From Acidobacteriota bacterium (lineage in GTDB: Bacteria; Acidobacteriota; Vicinamibacteria; Vicinamibacterales; CAVVIG01): a DNA stretch of 64,000 nt. The DNA lies in the NCBI GenBank assembly GCA_003222395.1, contig QHWB01000042.1:62001-126000 (forward strand). The letters are read 5' to 3'. Made by a program: the position numbers and the translations under genes. The notes beneath the pieces were generated by a model. It ran no database searches. It saw nothing but the letters and a program-made list of their open reading frames with translations, and was not told where the DNA came from. Position 1 is the stretch's first letter. The number at the start of each line of letters is the position of its first letter. Positions 10,756 through 19,899 of this stretch are shown here, in pieces.

Positions 10756-10848
10756 CCAATCAGACAATCAATCAGGCAATCAATCAACAATCAATCAGCA
10801 ATCAATCAGCAATCAATCAGCAATCTGAAATCTGCAATCAGCAATCTC
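10756..10848. repeat. AATCAGCAATCTGAAAT iterated repeat, right arm
   Basis: Imperfect tandem words CAATCAATCAG, CAATCAGCAATC and AATCTGAAATCTG run up to the base before the dinB ATG. They are the inverted counterpart of the array at 10561-10638. The ~120 bp between the arms (10639-10755) holds no gene; TACAAT at 10729 is a possible -10 element for dinB. Confidence 0.85.
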
Positions 10849-11907
10849 ATGATCCGCCGCATCGTCCACATCGACATGGATGCCTTCTACGCCTCCGTCG
10901 AACAGCGCGACGACGCGTCGCTGCGCGGTAAGCCGGTCGCGGTCGGGGGGCAGCCCGACAAACGCGGCGTCGTGGCGGCGGCGAGCTATGAAGCGCGCGC
11001 GTTCGGCGTGCGCTCGGCGATGTCGATGGCCAAGGCAGTCCGCCTGTGCCCGTCGCTCATGATCGTCCCACCCGATTTCGCGCGGTACAAAGCGGCGTCG
11101 ACCGCCGTGTTCTCGATCTTCCGCGAGGTGACGCCGCTCGTCGAGCCGCTGTCGCTCGACGAGGCGTACCTCGACGTCACCGAAAATGCGTGGGGCGAAA
11201 CGCTCGGCACCGCCGTCGCGAAGCGGATCAAACAGCGCATCCGCGACGAGACGCAGCTGACGGCGTCCGCGGGTGTCGCGCCGAACAAATTCCTCGCGAA
11301 GATCGCGTCGGGCTGGAAGAAGCCGGACGGGCTGACCGTCATCAGTCCCGATCGCGTCGAACCGTTCCTGCAGAAGCTGCCGGTCGACGCCTTGTGGGGC
11401 GTCGGGCCGGTGACGGCGCAAAAGCTGCGCGCGCGCGGCATCGAACGGCTCGTCGACGTGCGGACGGCCGACGTTCAGCTGCTGCACGAGACGGTCGGCA
11501 GCCTGGCCGACTGGCTGCGGCAGCTTGCGGGCGGCGTCGACGATCGACCGGTCGTGCCGAATCGCGAGGTGAAATCGTCGGGATCGGAGAACACGTATCC
11601 GGAAGACCTTGTCGAATTCGAAACGATCCAGCGCGAGATCGCCGAAATGGCCTCGCACGCGATTCGGTGGCTGGCCCGAAAGGATCTGCTCGCGCGGACC
11701 GTGACGATCAAGGTTCGTTACAGCGACTTTACGACGATCACCCGCAGCCACACCGCTCCGGCGACGCGCGATGAAGCCGACTTGACGGCTCGGGCGGTAC
11801 GGCTGCTCGAAAAGACCGACGCGGGCCGGCGCCCGATCCGGCTGCTCGGCGTCAGCGTCCATAATTTCTGTACCGAAGCGGACGAGGCCGAACTTCGGCT
11901 ATTCTGA
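10849..11907 (+). CDS. dinB: DNA polymerase IV (DinB, Y family)
   Basis: A 352-residue translesion polymerase. Start ATG 10849 gives MIRRIVHIDMDAFYASVEQ, the standard N-terminus, so the longer frame upstream is repeat-encoded and rejected. Catalytic carboxylates are visible in HIDMDAF and SLDEAYLDVT. A helix-hairpin-helix motif follows (LWGVGPVTAQKLRARGI), and the little-finger domain runs to the end. No obvious beta-clamp peptide is seen at the C-terminus (ends EAELRLF), although that segment could serve. The length equals E. coli Pol IV. The repeat array abuts the start and leaves no clear ribosome-binding site. Confidence 0.95.
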   Translation: MIRRIVHIDMDAFYASVEQRDDASLRGKPVAVGGQPDKRGVVAAASYEARAFGVRSAMSMAKAVRLCPSLMIVPPDFARYKAASTAVFSIFREVTPLVEPLSLDEAYLDVTENAWGETLGTAVAKRIKQRIRDETQLTASAGVAPNKFLAKIASGWKKPDGLTVISPDRVEPFLQKLPVDALWGVGPVTAQKLRARGIERLVDVRTADVQLLHETVGSLADWLRQLAGGVDDRPVVPNREVKSSGSENTYPEDLVEFETIQREIAEMASHAIRWLARKDLLARTVTIKVRYSDFTTITRSHTAPATRDEADLTARAVRLLEKTDAGRRPIRLLGVSVHNFCTEADEAELRLF

Positions 11908-11913
11908 GGGCTG

Positions 11914-11955
11914 CACGATGGCAGCCCTGAAGGGGCAGCCCCGAAGGGCTGCGCT
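11914..11955. repeat. Palindromic repeat after dinB
   Basis: GCAGCCC and GGGCTGC flank an inner GGGGCAGCCCC palindrome, and the element ends GCGCTACACT. It could fold into a nested hairpin. There is no U-tract, so I read it as a dispersed repeat rather than a terminator. Confidence 0.5.
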
Positions 11956-11979
11956 ACACTGCGCGACGCACCGAAAAAC

Positions 11980-12222
11980 ATGCTGAAGGGGACGCGCGAC
12001 GGCATTCTGAAAAAGGTTCAGCCGGTGAGCATCCACGGACAGGTGACGTGGGATGTGTTCTTCACCGACATCGAGGATCCGGACGGACAGGTGACGGTGG
12101 CGCGTATAGGGCCCGAGGCGGTCATCGGCACCAACCTCGAACCCGGCGACCGCATTCAGGTGGAGTACGTGCTCGGCGCCGCGGTCAGAGTCACGCGCGT
12201 CGTCCCGACGACGACAAGCTGA
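11980..12222 (+). CDS. Small conserved-looking hypothetical protein
   Basis: An 80-residue soluble protein, ATG to TGA. Regular alternation of hydrophobic and charged residues (HGQVTWDVFFTDIEDPDG, PGDRIQVEYVLGAAVRVTRV) suggests a small beta-barrel such as an OB- or SH3-like fold; this is inference. No signal peptide, Cys or catalytic motif is present. No strong ribosome-binding site is visible. It lies 72 bp after dinB on the same strand. I do not recognise a family. Confidence 0.6.
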   Translation: MLKGTRDGILKKVQPVSIHGQVTWDVFFTDIEDPDGQVTVARIGPEAVIGTNLEPGDRIQVEYVLGAAVRVTRVVPTTTS

Positions 12223-12230
12223 GCGACTTT

Positions 12231-12426
12231 TTACTTCTTCTCAATCCGTACCGTCTTCAACTCGACGCGGCTGTTCGGCGTTTCACCGGTGCGCGGCGTC
12301 GCCTCGATCGTCTCGACCGCGGGCCTGCCTTTCGACGAGCTCGGGGCATCCCGACCATGCCGAGGGATGAAAGGCCCGGGCCACACATGCGATCGTCAAT
12401 ACGGCGACGAGCGGTCCGTGTTTCAT
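12231..12426 (-). pseudogene. Possible frameshifted small exported protein
   Basis: On the minus strand ATG 12426 begins a signal-peptide-like stretch (MKHGPLVAVLTIACVA) that runs into a premature stop. A different frame then reads cleanly to the TAA at 12233-12231, ending VELKTVRIEKK. The span is 196 nt, not a multiple of three, consistent with one indel. Alternatives: two unrelated chance frames, or a 51-codon gene from a GTG in the second frame. It sits between convergent genes with no other coding potential. Confidence 0.3.
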
Positions 12427-12448
12427 TGCGGGCTCCGAATTCCTGCTC

Positions 12449-13006
12449 TCAAGAGGACGCGTCGATAATCCGCGCCGCGTGCCAGATGTAATGGAGGCTC
12501 GAGATCAACGTGATTGCGAGCGACGCCCAGATGAAGAGATCGACGACGACTGAATGGTAGCGCAGGTAATTGAAGAACATCGCGACGACGGCGGTCAGAA
12601 TGTAAATCGCCGTCGCCGTCTTGCCGAACATCGACGGCCGGAAGGTGCGCGGACCGACGGCGAGATTCACGATCGCTACTGTCAGGACGATGACGACGTC
12701 GCGGCTGATGATGAGCACCGTCAGCCAGATCGGCAAACGATTCATCAGCCCCAGACCTGGCAGCGTCAGGACGACGAACGTCGTGACGAGCAGCAGCTTG
12801 TCCGCCATCGGATCGAGCCACGCGCCGAGGCTCGTCTTCTGCCCCGACCACCGCGCGATGAGGCCGTCGAGCGCGTCGGTGATCCCGGCCACCATGAACA
12901 CCGTCAGCGCCCAGCCGAGGTGACCGTACACGACGAGGATGACGAATGCCGGGATGAGGAGCATTCGCAGGAGCGTGAGCTGGTTGGCTGGGGTCAGCGC
13001 GGTCAT
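12449..13006 (-). CDS. pgsA: CDP-alcohol phosphatidyltransferase, PgsA-like
   Basis: A 185-residue integral membrane enzyme. The CDP-alcohol phosphotransferase signature DG-x2-AR-x8-G-x3-D-x3-D is intact (DALDGLIARW, then TSLGAWLDPMADK), within about six transmembrane segments. The most likely reaction is CDP-diacylglycerol + glycerol-3-phosphate to phosphatidylglycerol phosphate. The N-terminus (PANQLTLLRMLLIP) is PgsA-like. Its ATG overlaps the stop of the upstream TPR/SLH gene by 4 nt (ATGA), so it is translationally coupled at the end of a seven-gene minus-strand run. A cardiolipin synthase-type CDP-alcohol enzyme is the alternative. Confidence 0.85.
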   Translation of the reverse strand: MTALTPANQLTLLRMLLIPAFVILVVYGHLGWALTVFMVAGITDALDGLIARWSGQKTSLGAWLDPMADKLLLVTTFVVLTLPGLGLMNRLPIWLTVLIISRDVVIVLTVAIVNLAVGPRTFRPSMFGKTATAIYILTAVVAMFFNYLRYHSVVVDLFIWASLAITLISSLHYIWHAARIIDASS

Positions 13007-14388
13007 CGGCCGGCGCGCGCACCGAGCTGAGCGATCGCCGCAAGCTTGTCGATCGCGTCGATCGATTCGGCTCCCGTCACCGGACGCGACGGCTGAAACG
13101 TGTTCTCGGCCCCCATCTTCATCACCCCGGACGCGACGGCGGCCGACGCCGCGGGATATGCGATGTGCCCCTGCGAGAGATCCGCGAACTTCAGCCTGGC
13201 GCCGTCCCATGCCGGCTTCTGGCCGGGAGACTTCGCGGCGATCCGCACGAGCAGCCGCGCGACCGCCTGCGCGAGATCGGTCCGCCGGACGATCGCGCGC
13301 GGCTGGAAGGCGTGGTTGGCGAACGGCTCCATGACGCCGGCGCGGGCCACGGCCACGATCCACGCCGCCGCCCAGTTGTTCCGTACATCGGTGATGAGCA
13401 CGCCGTCGCGCGAACGGCCCGCCTGCAGCAGCGGCGAGAGGCGGACGCCGATGAGCGCGGCGAGATCGGCGCGCGTAATCTGCGGCGCCTGATCGATGGC
13501 GCGATATTCGGCCGGCAGCCGCGCCACCGCCAGCTTCTCGCGCGTGTCATCGAGGCGCTTCTCGACAGCGGCATTCGGCTCGATCGCAACCGAATCGCTG
13601 TAGGCCTTGACTGCGGCCTCGAAGTCGCCGCGGCTCTCGAGGATGTCGCCGATTTGCACGAGCGATTCGGCGTCGGGCGCGTCGAGCGCGGCCGCTTTCC
13701 TGTAATGCTCGAGCGCGGCGTCGAGGTTGCCCTTGCGCCGTTCGATGGCCCCAAGTTCACGGTACAAGAAAGGGCTTTCGGGCGACGCGGCGATGGCCGC
13801 CGCATACGCCTGAGTCGCGTCATCGAGCCGCCCGGCGCGCGCCGCCTGACGCGCGCGCGCCACGCTCTGTTCGACGAGCCGGAACTTCAGCACCTCGACG
13901 CGCTGGCGGATGTCGGCGAGCGACGCATCCGCGGCGACGGCCGCTTCGTATGCCGCCACCGCATCGCTGTCGCGGTTCATCGCGAGCAGTGACTGGCCGC
14001 GGCCGACGAGCGCAGAGACGTCGCGCGGCTCCCGTTCGAGCGCGCGATCGAAATGCGGAAGCGCCGACCTGGGATCCTTCTTCGCGAGCTCCAGGTAGCC
14101 GAGCGACGTCTCGGCCGGGTAGAACGCGGGCGCGGTCAACGCCGCCGCGAACTCGTGCTCGGCGTTCTTCAGATCGCCGGCCTGGAGAAACGTCCACCCG
14201 CGCGAGGCATTGATCGCGGGCGCCGTGCCGGTGAAGTCGTCCGGAACCCGCGGCTGAATGAAATCGGGGAACCTCGGGGTCGTGACGATCGGCAGCGGGA
14301 TCGCTTTCGGCCGCGCGCACGCGCTCGAAAGCAGCAACAGTGCGAGCACGATCGGATAACACGCAGAGCATGCAGAGATCGCAAACAT
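13003..14388 (-). CDS. Lipoprotein-like TPR protein with C-terminal S-layer homology domains
   Basis: A 461-residue exported protein. The N-terminal hydrophobic segment ends LLLLSSAC, a lipobox-like site, so lipid attachment at Cys is likely. Several TPR units follow (about residues 50-270). The last ~170 residues have SLH-type repeats (GVMEPFANHAFQPRAIVRRTDLAQ and GVMKMGAENTFQPSRPVTGAE). ATG 14388 is chosen because CGGAG lies just upstream; a GTG at 14421 is the alternative. It follows hflX by 40 bp (7 bp with the longer start) and overlaps pgsA. SLH domains usually bind secondary cell-wall polymers or peptidoglycan, so an envelope scaffold role is inferred. Confidence 0.8.
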   Translation of the reverse strand: MFAISACSACYPIVLALLLLSSACARPKAIPLPIVTTPRFPDFIQPRVPDDFTGTAPAINASRGWTFLQAGDLKNAEHEFAAALTAPAFYPAETSLGYLELAKKDPRSALPHFDRALEREPRDVSALVGRGQSLLAMNRDSDAVAAYEAAVAADASLADIRQRVEVLKFRLVEQSVARARQAARAGRLDDATQAYAAAIAASPESPFLYRELGAIERRKGNLDAALEHYRKAAALDAPDAESLVQIGDILESRGDFEAAVKAYSDSVAIEPNAAVEKRLDDTREKLAVARLPAEYRAIDQAPQITRADLAALIGVRLSPLLQAGRSRDGVLITDVRNNWAAAWIVAVARAGVMEPFANHAFQPRAIVRRTDLAQAVARLLVRIAAKSPGQKPAWDGARLKFADLSQGHIAYPAASAAVASGVMKMGAENTFQPSRPVTGAESIDAIDKLAAIAQLGARAGR

Positions 14389-14428
14389 CGATCTCCGCGT
14401 TCTGCAGCGCCCGTACATCACCGAAATT

Positions 14429-15718
14429 CTACCTCTGTGACGCGTCGAGACGACCGAGAAGGCGGCGCGGGACGTCGGCGACGATCGACACCTGGCCGTC
14501 GCGCGCTTCGTGCACGATGACGTGCGCGTGCCGGTACACGCGCGCGATGCGTTCGCGGTCCGCCGGCTTGTCCGGATCGAACGTCATCGTCACGCGTCGG
14601 ACGTCGAGCGCCAGCCGCGATGCGATCGTTTCGACCAGCTCGTCAACGCCGTCGCGCCTGAGGGCCGAGATGCACAGCGCCGACGGATCCTGTTCCTGCA
14701 GCCGGCGCGTTTCGTCCGGCGTCAGGGCATCGCACTTGTTGTACACCTCGACGAACGGCACGTCGGACGCGCCGACCTCGTCGAGAACGGAGCGAACCGC
14801 CGAAACTCGCCGATCGCGATCGGCGGCCGAGGCGTCGATCACGTGCAGCACGAGGTCGGCCTCGGCGACTTCCTCCAGCGTCGCGCGAAACGCGGCGACG
14901 AGCGCGTGCGGCAGCCGGTCGATGAATCCAACCGTGTCAGAGACGAGCAGCTCCCGGCTGTCGGGCAACCGCACCTGCCGGATCAGCGGGTCGAGCGTCA
15001 CGAACAGCGCGTTGGACGCTTCCGCGTCGGCCCTCGTCAGCACGTTGAACAGCGTCGTCTTGCCGGCGTTCGTGTAGCCGACGAGCGCGACGGTCGGCAC
15101 CGATTGTTTGCGCCGCCGTTCGCGCAGCTGCGCGCGGCGCTTGCGCACGTGCTCGATGTCGTCGGAGATCGCGTGGATCCGCGTGCGGATGCGGCGGCGA
15201 TCCGTTTCCAGTTTCGTCTCGCCGGGTCCGCGCGTGCCGATTCCACCGCCGAGGCGCGAGAGGGCGTCGCCGGAGCCGGCGAGCCTCGGCAGCAGGTATT
15301 TCAGCTGGGCGAGCTCGACCTGCAGCTTGCCTTCGCGCGTGCGGGCGCGACGGGCGAAGATGTCGAGGATCAATTGCGTGCGATCGACGATCTTGCGGCC
15401 CACCTCTTCCTCGATGTGGCGAAGCTGCGCCGGCGTCAGCTCGTTGTCGAAGATGACGACGTCGACGTCGAGCTCCGCCGCCGAGGCGGCCAGCGTCTGG
15501 ATTTTGCCGGCGCCGAGAAAGGTGGACGGATCCGGTTTCGGCCGCTCCTGCATGAGCCGCAGCACCACCGCCGCACCGGCCGCCTCGGCGAGCCCGGCCA
15601 GCTCGTCGAGCGATCGCTCCGCCTCGAGGCGTCTCGCGTGGCCGGAAATCAACCCGACGAGCGCCGCCCGCTCCGACCGCGTCACCCGCGCTGCAGGCAT
15701 CGCTCGATCTCGTTCCAT
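14429..15718 (-). CDS. hflX: GTPase HflX
   Basis: A 429-residue GTPase that splits or rescues ribosomes under stress. The HflX N-domain includes MQERPKPDPSTFLGAGK and VIFDNELTPAQ. A coiled linker with the GIGTRGPGETKLE motif follows. The G domain has G1 GYTNAGKTT, G3 DTVGF and G4 NKCD. ATG 15718 overlaps the tsaC stop by 37 nt; the in-frame ATG at 15700 (MPAARVTRS) is also plausible. All motifs are intact. It lies in the long minus-strand operon after tsaC. Confidence 0.95.
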   Translation of the reverse strand: MERDRAMPAARVTRSERAALVGLISGHARRLEAERSLDELAGLAEAAGAAVVLRLMQERPKPDPSTFLGAGKIQTLAASAAELDVDVVIFDNELTPAQLRHIEEEVGRKIVDRTQLILDIFARRARTREGKLQVELAQLKYLLPRLAGSGDALSRLGGGIGTRGPGETKLETDRRRIRTRIHAISDDIEHVRKRRAQLRERRRKQSVPTVALVGYTNAGKTTLFNVLTRADAEASNALFVTLDPLIRQVRLPDSRELLVSDTVGFIDRLPHALVAAFRATLEEVAEADLVLHVIDASAADRDRRVSAVRSVLDEVGASDVPFVEVYNKCDALTPDETRRLQEQDPSALCISALRRDGVDELVETIASRLALDVRRVTMTFDPDKPADRERIARVYRHAHVIVHEARDGQVSIVADVPRRLLGRLDASQR

Positions 15719-16317
15719 GCAATAGCGCCCGCCCGAATCAATCGCGGCTCGGTCGTCGTCGCGTCGACGATCGTCGACGGCGCGCCGCCGGGCGTGTTCC
15801 CCGTATCGATCAACAAATCAATTCGATCGCCCAGCGTTCGCTCCACTTCGTCGGGATCCGCCGTCGCGTGCTGTCCGCTGATGTTCGCGCTCGTCGCCGT
15901 CACCGGACGTCCGGCGAGGCGGCAGATCTCTCGCGCGACATCGTGCGCCGGGACCCGGACGGCGACGGTGCCGCTGCCGGCGGTCACACCGGCCGCCAGC
16001 GCGGCCGGCGCAGGCACGACGATCGTCAGCGGCCCCGGCCAGAAGCGTTCGGCCAGCCGCACCGCCAACGGCGGAAGCGGAATCATCCCCGTTTCGACCT
16101 GCGCGACGTCGGCGGCAATCAGCGGCAAGCCGCGGTCGTCCGGCCGTCCCTTCACGTCGAACAGACGCTTTACCGCATCGGTCCGAAACGGATCCACGGC
16201 AAGCCCATACAACGTGTCGGTCGGGATGGCCACGATGCCGCCGGCAAGGATCCATTTTGCGGCTTCTTCGATGGCGTCGCGCTGCGGCGCATCCGGATCG
16301 ACCGCCACGCGCCGCAT
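15682..16317 (-). CDS. tsaC: L-threonylcarbamoyladenylate synthase (TsaC/Sua5/YrdC)
   Basis: A 211-residue cytoplasmic enzyme. It makes threonylcarbamoyl-AMP from threonine, bicarbonate and ATP for the t6A37 modification of ANN-decoding tRNAs. The YrdC fold motifs are present: GGIVAIPTDTLYGLAVDP, KGRP and TATSANISGQ. The length is that of the short (TsaC) form with no Sua5 extension. The start ATG shares its A with the stop of the MFS gene (TAATG), and the 3' end overlaps hflX, so three genes are translationally chained. Confidence 0.92.
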   Translation of the reverse strand: MRRVAVDPDAPQRDAIEEAAKWILAGGIVAIPTDTLYGLAVDPFRTDAVKRLFDVKGRPDDRGLPLIAADVAQVETGMIPLPPLAVRLAERFWPGPLTIVVPAPAALAAGVTAGSGTVAVRVPAHDVAREICRLAGRPVTATSANISGQHATADPDEVERTLGDRIDLLIDTGNTPGGAPSTIVDATTTEPRLIRAGAIAWNEIERCLQRG

Positions 16318-17633
16318 TATGAGTCCACCATCGCGCGGTGCACGGCAATCGCGGCCGCGGCCATGATCGCGAAATCGACGAAGAACACCACTCGGATGCT
16401 CGCGCCGCCGAGGAGTCCGGCGAAGAACGGACTGATGGCCATGCCGACGAGCGACGCGCTCGTCAGCACGCCGAAGCCGGTGCCGTGCGCACCAGCCGGG
16501 ATGACGCGCCCGGCCGCGCTGTAGGACGCGGTCATCGCGGCGCCAATGCCGATGCCGAACAACACCGACGCGAGGCTCATCAGCCACACGCTGCGGGACG
16601 CACCGAACAGCAGCGTGCCGAACGCCGCGACGGTCGCACCGGCGCCGATCACAAGCCGCGTCGAGTACCGTCTGAGCAGCTTGCCGCACACGTGGTGGCC
16701 GAGCGCGCCGGTGCACGCCATGATCGAAAACAGCACGCCCGACACCAGCGCGACCTTCGCGCGTCCGACGCCCACCGCTTCGACCCAGAGCGGCAGCACC
16801 GGACCAAAGCTGCGATCGACGAACTGCAGGCCGAAGATCACCGCCATCATCAGGATGAAGTTCTGGAACGCCAGCACGTCCCGAAAGGTAACCGGGTTCG
16901 CGGCGTTCGGGACGCCGTCGACGGTCGCGGCGTCGGCGGTCGTCGCATGCGTGGCGTGATCGTCGTACATCACGTACACCGCGACGAGACCGATGGCGTA
17001 GAAGAGCGCGGTAACGATGAACGCGCGGCGCAGACCGACGAGGCCGGCGAGCACGCCGCCGATGACGGGCCCGACGGCGGGGCCGAGACGCTGCGCCGTC
17101 TGCACCAGGCCGATTGCCGACGGCATGCGATCGCGGGGCGCCGATTCAGCGGCCATCGCGACCGACAGCGCTCCATAGCCCGCGAACAATCCTTGCACGG
17201 CACGCAACGCGAGCACGTGCCACGCGCGCGTCACCAGCGCCATCGCCGCCATCAGCACGACGAAGCTCGCCATCGATCGCTCGACCATCAGCTTGCGTCC
17301 GTAGCGATCGCCGAGCTTCCCCCATGCCGGCGCGAGGATCGCCGTGAGGCCGGGCGTCACACCGAGGCTGACGCCAGTCCAGATCGCGACGTGGCCGACA
17401 TCGGTGACGCCCAGCTGACCGATGAAGAGCGGAAGAAACGGCATCACGAGGGTGAAGCCCGTGTACCCCATGAAGCTCGCAGCCGTGACGGCGTAGACGT
17501 TACGCTGCCAGCCGCCGCGCGAAGCGTTCGTGCCGGCTGCAGCGCGCCGGGTGCCGGGCGCACCGTGGCGGTTGCCGGCTGCTGTGGAGGCGTCTGGGTT
17601 CGCTGAGCGCAACGTTTTATAAGGCTGACGCAC
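16317..17633 (-). CDS. MFS transporter, multidrug-efflux-like
   Basis: A 438-residue membrane protein with about twelve hydrophobic segments. The first begins after a ~45-residue Ala/Arg/Gly-rich leader that may not all be translated. Features of drug:H+ antiporters are visible: GKLGDRYGRK (motif A between TM2 and TM3) and RLGPAVGPVIGG (motif C-like). The substrate cannot be inferred. It ends TAATG into tsaC and starts 9 bp after glpX, within the same operon. Confidence 0.85.
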   Translation of the reverse strand: MRQPYKTLRSANPDASTAAGNRHGAPGTRRAAAGTNASRGGWQRNVYAVTAASFMGYTGFTLVMPFLPLFIGQLGVTDVGHVAIWTGVSLGVTPGLTAILAPAWGKLGDRYGRKLMVERSMASFVVLMAAMALVTRAWHVLALRAVQGLFAGYGALSVAMAAESAPRDRMPSAIGLVQTAQRLGPAVGPVIGGVLAGLVGLRRAFIVTALFYAIGLVAVYVMYDDHATHATTADAATVDGVPNAANPVTFRDVLAFQNFILMMAVIFGLQFVDRSFGPVLPLWVEAVGVGRAKVALVSGVLFSIMACTGALGHHVCGKLLRRYSTRLVIGAGATVAAFGTLLFGASRSVWLMSLASVLFGIGIGAAMTASYSAAGRVIPAGAHGTGFGVLTSASLVGMAISPFFAGLLGGASIRVVFFVDFAIMAAAAIAVHRAMVDS

Positions 17634-17642
17634 TCGGACTGG

Positions 17643-18641
17643 TCAAAAGCGTATTTTGACGTCCCCGGCGGTCGCGACGTGAATGCTGTCGATGAAGCGG
17701 ATCCGGTGTGGATCGTTCTGCATGATCACCGAGCTCGTCCGGGTGCCGTCGCCGAAGAAGCGGACGCCGCGCATCAGGGTGCCGTCGGTCACGCCGGTCG
17801 CGGCGAAGATGATGCTCTTGCCGGGCGCGAGATCGCTGGCGCGGTACACCTTCCCGAAATCGGTGATGCCCATCGCCCGGCAGCGGTCCTCGTGCTCGGG
17901 CTTGCTTACGACGAGACGCGCGTAGATTTCGCCGTTGAGACAGCGCATGGCCGCGGCCGTGAGCACCCCTTCCGGCGCGCCGCCGGTGCCCATCACCGCA
18001 TGAACGCCGGAACCGACCACAGCCGCCGCGATGCCGGCGGAGAGATCGCCGTCGCCGATGAGCCTGATGCGCGCGCCGGTCGCGCGGATGTCGTCGACCA
18101 GCTTTTCGTGGCGCGGGCGATCGAGCACGATGACGACGAGGTCTTCGACGCGGCGGCCGAGAGAGCGCGCGATCGCCTCGAGGTTCTCGCGCACCGGCGC
18201 ATCGAGGTTGACCGAATCCTTCGAGCTCGGGCCGACGACGAGCTTCTCCATGTACAAATCGGGCGCGTGCAGCAGCCCGCCGCGTTCGGACGCGGCCAGC
18301 ACCGCGATCGCATTCGGCGCGCCTGTCGCGCAGAGGTTCGTTCCTTCGAGCGGATCGACGGCGATGTCGACTTCCGCGTACCGCACCGGCCTTGGTCCGC
18401 TGAGGTCCTTCGAGTGCACCAGACCGACTTTTTCGCCGATGAACAACATCGGCGCCTCGTCGCGCTCGCCTTCGCCGATCACGATAGTGCCGTCGATCGG
18501 CACCGAATCCATGACGCGCCGCATCGCTTCAACGGCGACGTGATCCGATTTGTGGCGGTCGCCCTGGCCCATCGTGTGTGCGCAGGCGATGGCGGCCTGT
18601 TCGACGACGCGGAGGAATTCGAGGGAGAGGTCGGAGTCCAT
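17643..18641 (-). CDS. glpX: Fructose-1,6-bisphosphatase class II (GlpX)
   Basis: A 332-residue phosphatase of gluconeogenesis that converts fructose-1,6-bisphosphate to fructose-6-phosphate. Family motifs are visible: [11 protein letters not shown] (metal-binding), [14 protein letters not shown], and [14 protein letters not shown]. The length is normal. Some bacterial GlpX proteins also act on sedoheptulose-1,7-bisphosphate. It is 9 bp upstream of the MFS gene and 22 bp downstream of the acyl-CoA dehydrogenase on the same strand. Confidence 0.95.
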   Translation of the reverse strand: MDSDLSLEFLRVVEQAAIACAHTMGQGDRHKSDHVAVEAMRRVMDSVPIDGTIVIGEGERDEAPMLFIGEKVGLVHSKDLSGPRPVRYAEVDIAVDPLEGTNLCATGAPNAIAVLAASERGGLLHAPDLYMEKLVVGPSSKDSVNLDAPVRENLEAIARSLGRRVEDLVVIVLDRPRHEKLVDDIRATGARIRLIGDGDLSAGIAAAVVGSGVHAVMGTGGAPEGVLTAAAMRCLNGEIYARLVVSKPEHEDRCRAMGITDFGKVYRASDLAPGKSIIFAATGVTDGTLMRGVRFFGDGTRTSSVIMQNDPHRIRFIDSIHVATAGDVKIRF

Positions 18642-18644
18642 AGA

Positions 18645-18685
18645 ACGGTTTGAAGTTTGTACTTCATACTTCCGACTTCAAGCGT
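18645..18685. repeat. Short inverted repeat between glpX and the dehydrogenase
   Basis: TTGAAGTTTGTACTTCA followed by TACTTCCGACTTCAA forms an imperfect palindrome of GAAGT/ACTTC words. It overlaps the last codons of the acyl-CoA dehydrogenase (ending LKSEV), another case of a repeat running into a reading frame. Confidence 0.5.
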
Positions 18686-19887
18686 TCACCATAAGGAGGC
18701 AGCTCGCAGCGCGTCGGACGATCCACACGGTAGCCGAGGAGGTAATCGGCCTGCATGATCTTGTGAATCTCGCGCGTGCCTTCGTAGATGACCGCGCCCT
18801 TGCAATTGCGGTAGAAGCGTCCGGCCGGGTACTCGTCCGAGTACCCATTGGCGCCGTGGATCTGCACGCAGTCGGCGGCGGCGCGCTCCGACGCGACCGT
18901 CGCGAACCACTTCGCGAGGCCGGTCTCACGCGTATTGCGCAGCCCCTGGTTCTTCAACCATCCCGACCGCATCCACAACAGGCGCGCCGACTGATAGTCC
19001 GATTCCATCTGCGCGATCATTTCCTTCACCAGCTGGTGCTGCCCGATCTCGACGCCGAAGGTCTTTCGCTCGAGCGCGTACTTCACGCTCGCGTCGCGGC
19101 ACGCGCGAATCAGTCCCGTCGCGCCGGCCGCGACGGTGTAGCGCCCCTGATCGAGCGCGAACATCGCGATCTTGAACCCCTCGCCGATGCGCCCGAGCAC
19201 GTTCTCTTCCGGCACTTCCACGTCGGCCATCTTGAACCAGCCGGTATTGCCCGCGAGGATGCCCCACTTCTCCTTCATCGGACCGCTGGTGAATCCCTTG
19301 AACGCGCGCTCGACGATGAACGCGGTGAGGCCGGACGGATCGCGCTCTCTTTTCTTTTCCGGATCGGTCCACGCGACGACCAGAAAATGATCGGCGACGT
19401 CGGCGAGCGAGATCCAGCTCTTCTCGCCGTTGAGGACGTAGCGATCGCCCCTCCTGACCGCCGTCGACTGCATGCCGCGCACGTCGCTCCCGGCAGACGG
19501 CTCCGTGAGGCCGTAGCCGGCGATCTTCGTTCCGTGCGCCTGAGGCACGAGGTACTTCTTCTTCTGCGCTTCGGTGCCCCACGTCAGCAGCGAGAGACAG
19601 TTGAGGCCGGCATGCACCGACATGATCACGCGCAGCGATGTGTCGACGTACTCGAGCTCTTCGCTCGCAAGCCCGAGGCAGATGTAGTCCATGCCGGCGC
19701 CGCCGTACTCGGCAGGCACCGACACGCCGAGCAGGCCAAGCCGCGCCATGCCGCCGAGAATGCGGTCGCGATCGAAATGATGCGTACGGTCGTTCTCGCG
19801 GACGAACGGAGCGACTTCGCCCGCCGCCCACTCGCGTACCGATTGTTCGAGCAGGCGCTGCTCGTCGGTCAGGGTGAAGTCAATCAT
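18664..19887 (-). CDS. Acyl-CoA dehydrogenase (glutaryl-CoA-like branch possible)
   Basis: A 407-residue FAD enzyme that oxidises an acyl-CoA to the 2-enoyl-CoA. It has the three-domain ACAD fold with [12 protein letters not shown] (FAD/substrate loop), [10 protein letters not shown] and the C-terminal [11 protein letters not shown], whose Glu is at the usual catalytic base position. ATG 19887 is preferred to a TTG two codons earlier, since [10 protein letters not shown] is typical. Substrate chain length is unknown. It is the first gene of the seven-gene minus-strand run, preceded by an ATTGCTGATT-type repeat. Confidence 0.92.
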   Translation of the reverse strand: MIDFTLTDEQRLLEQSVREWAAGEVAPFVRENDRTHHFDRDRILGGMARLGLLGVSVPAEYGGAGMDYICLGLASEELEYVDTSLRVIMSVHAGLNCLSLLTWGTEAQKKKYLVPQAHGTKIAGYGLTEPSAGSDVRGMQSTAVRRGDRYVLNGEKSWISLADVADHFLVVAWTDPEKKRERDPSGLTAFIVERAFKGFTSGPMKEKWGILAGNTGWFKMADVEVPEENVLGRIGEGFKIAMFALDQGRYTVAAGATGLIRACRDASVKYALERKTFGVEIGQHQLVKEMIAQMESDYQSARLLWMRSGWLKNQGLRNTRETGLAKWFATVASERAAADCVQIHGANGYSDEYPAGRFYRNCKGAVIYEGTREIHKIMQADYLLGYRVDRPTRCELPPYGERLKSEV

Positions 19888-19899
19888 CGTCAAGTCTCG

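Noticed and set aside
10627-10848. 74-codon extension of dinB
   Set aside because: It is encoded by the repeat array and Y-family polymerases start at the ATG 10849 reading.
10561-10848. CRISPR array
   Set aside because: The repeats are 7-17 bp words without constant-length spacers, and no cas gene is present.
14510-16366. Long plus-strand frame (618 codons) opposite hflX and tsaC
   Set aside because: It runs antisense to two genes with all motifs intact, and its own product has the composition of a shadow frame.
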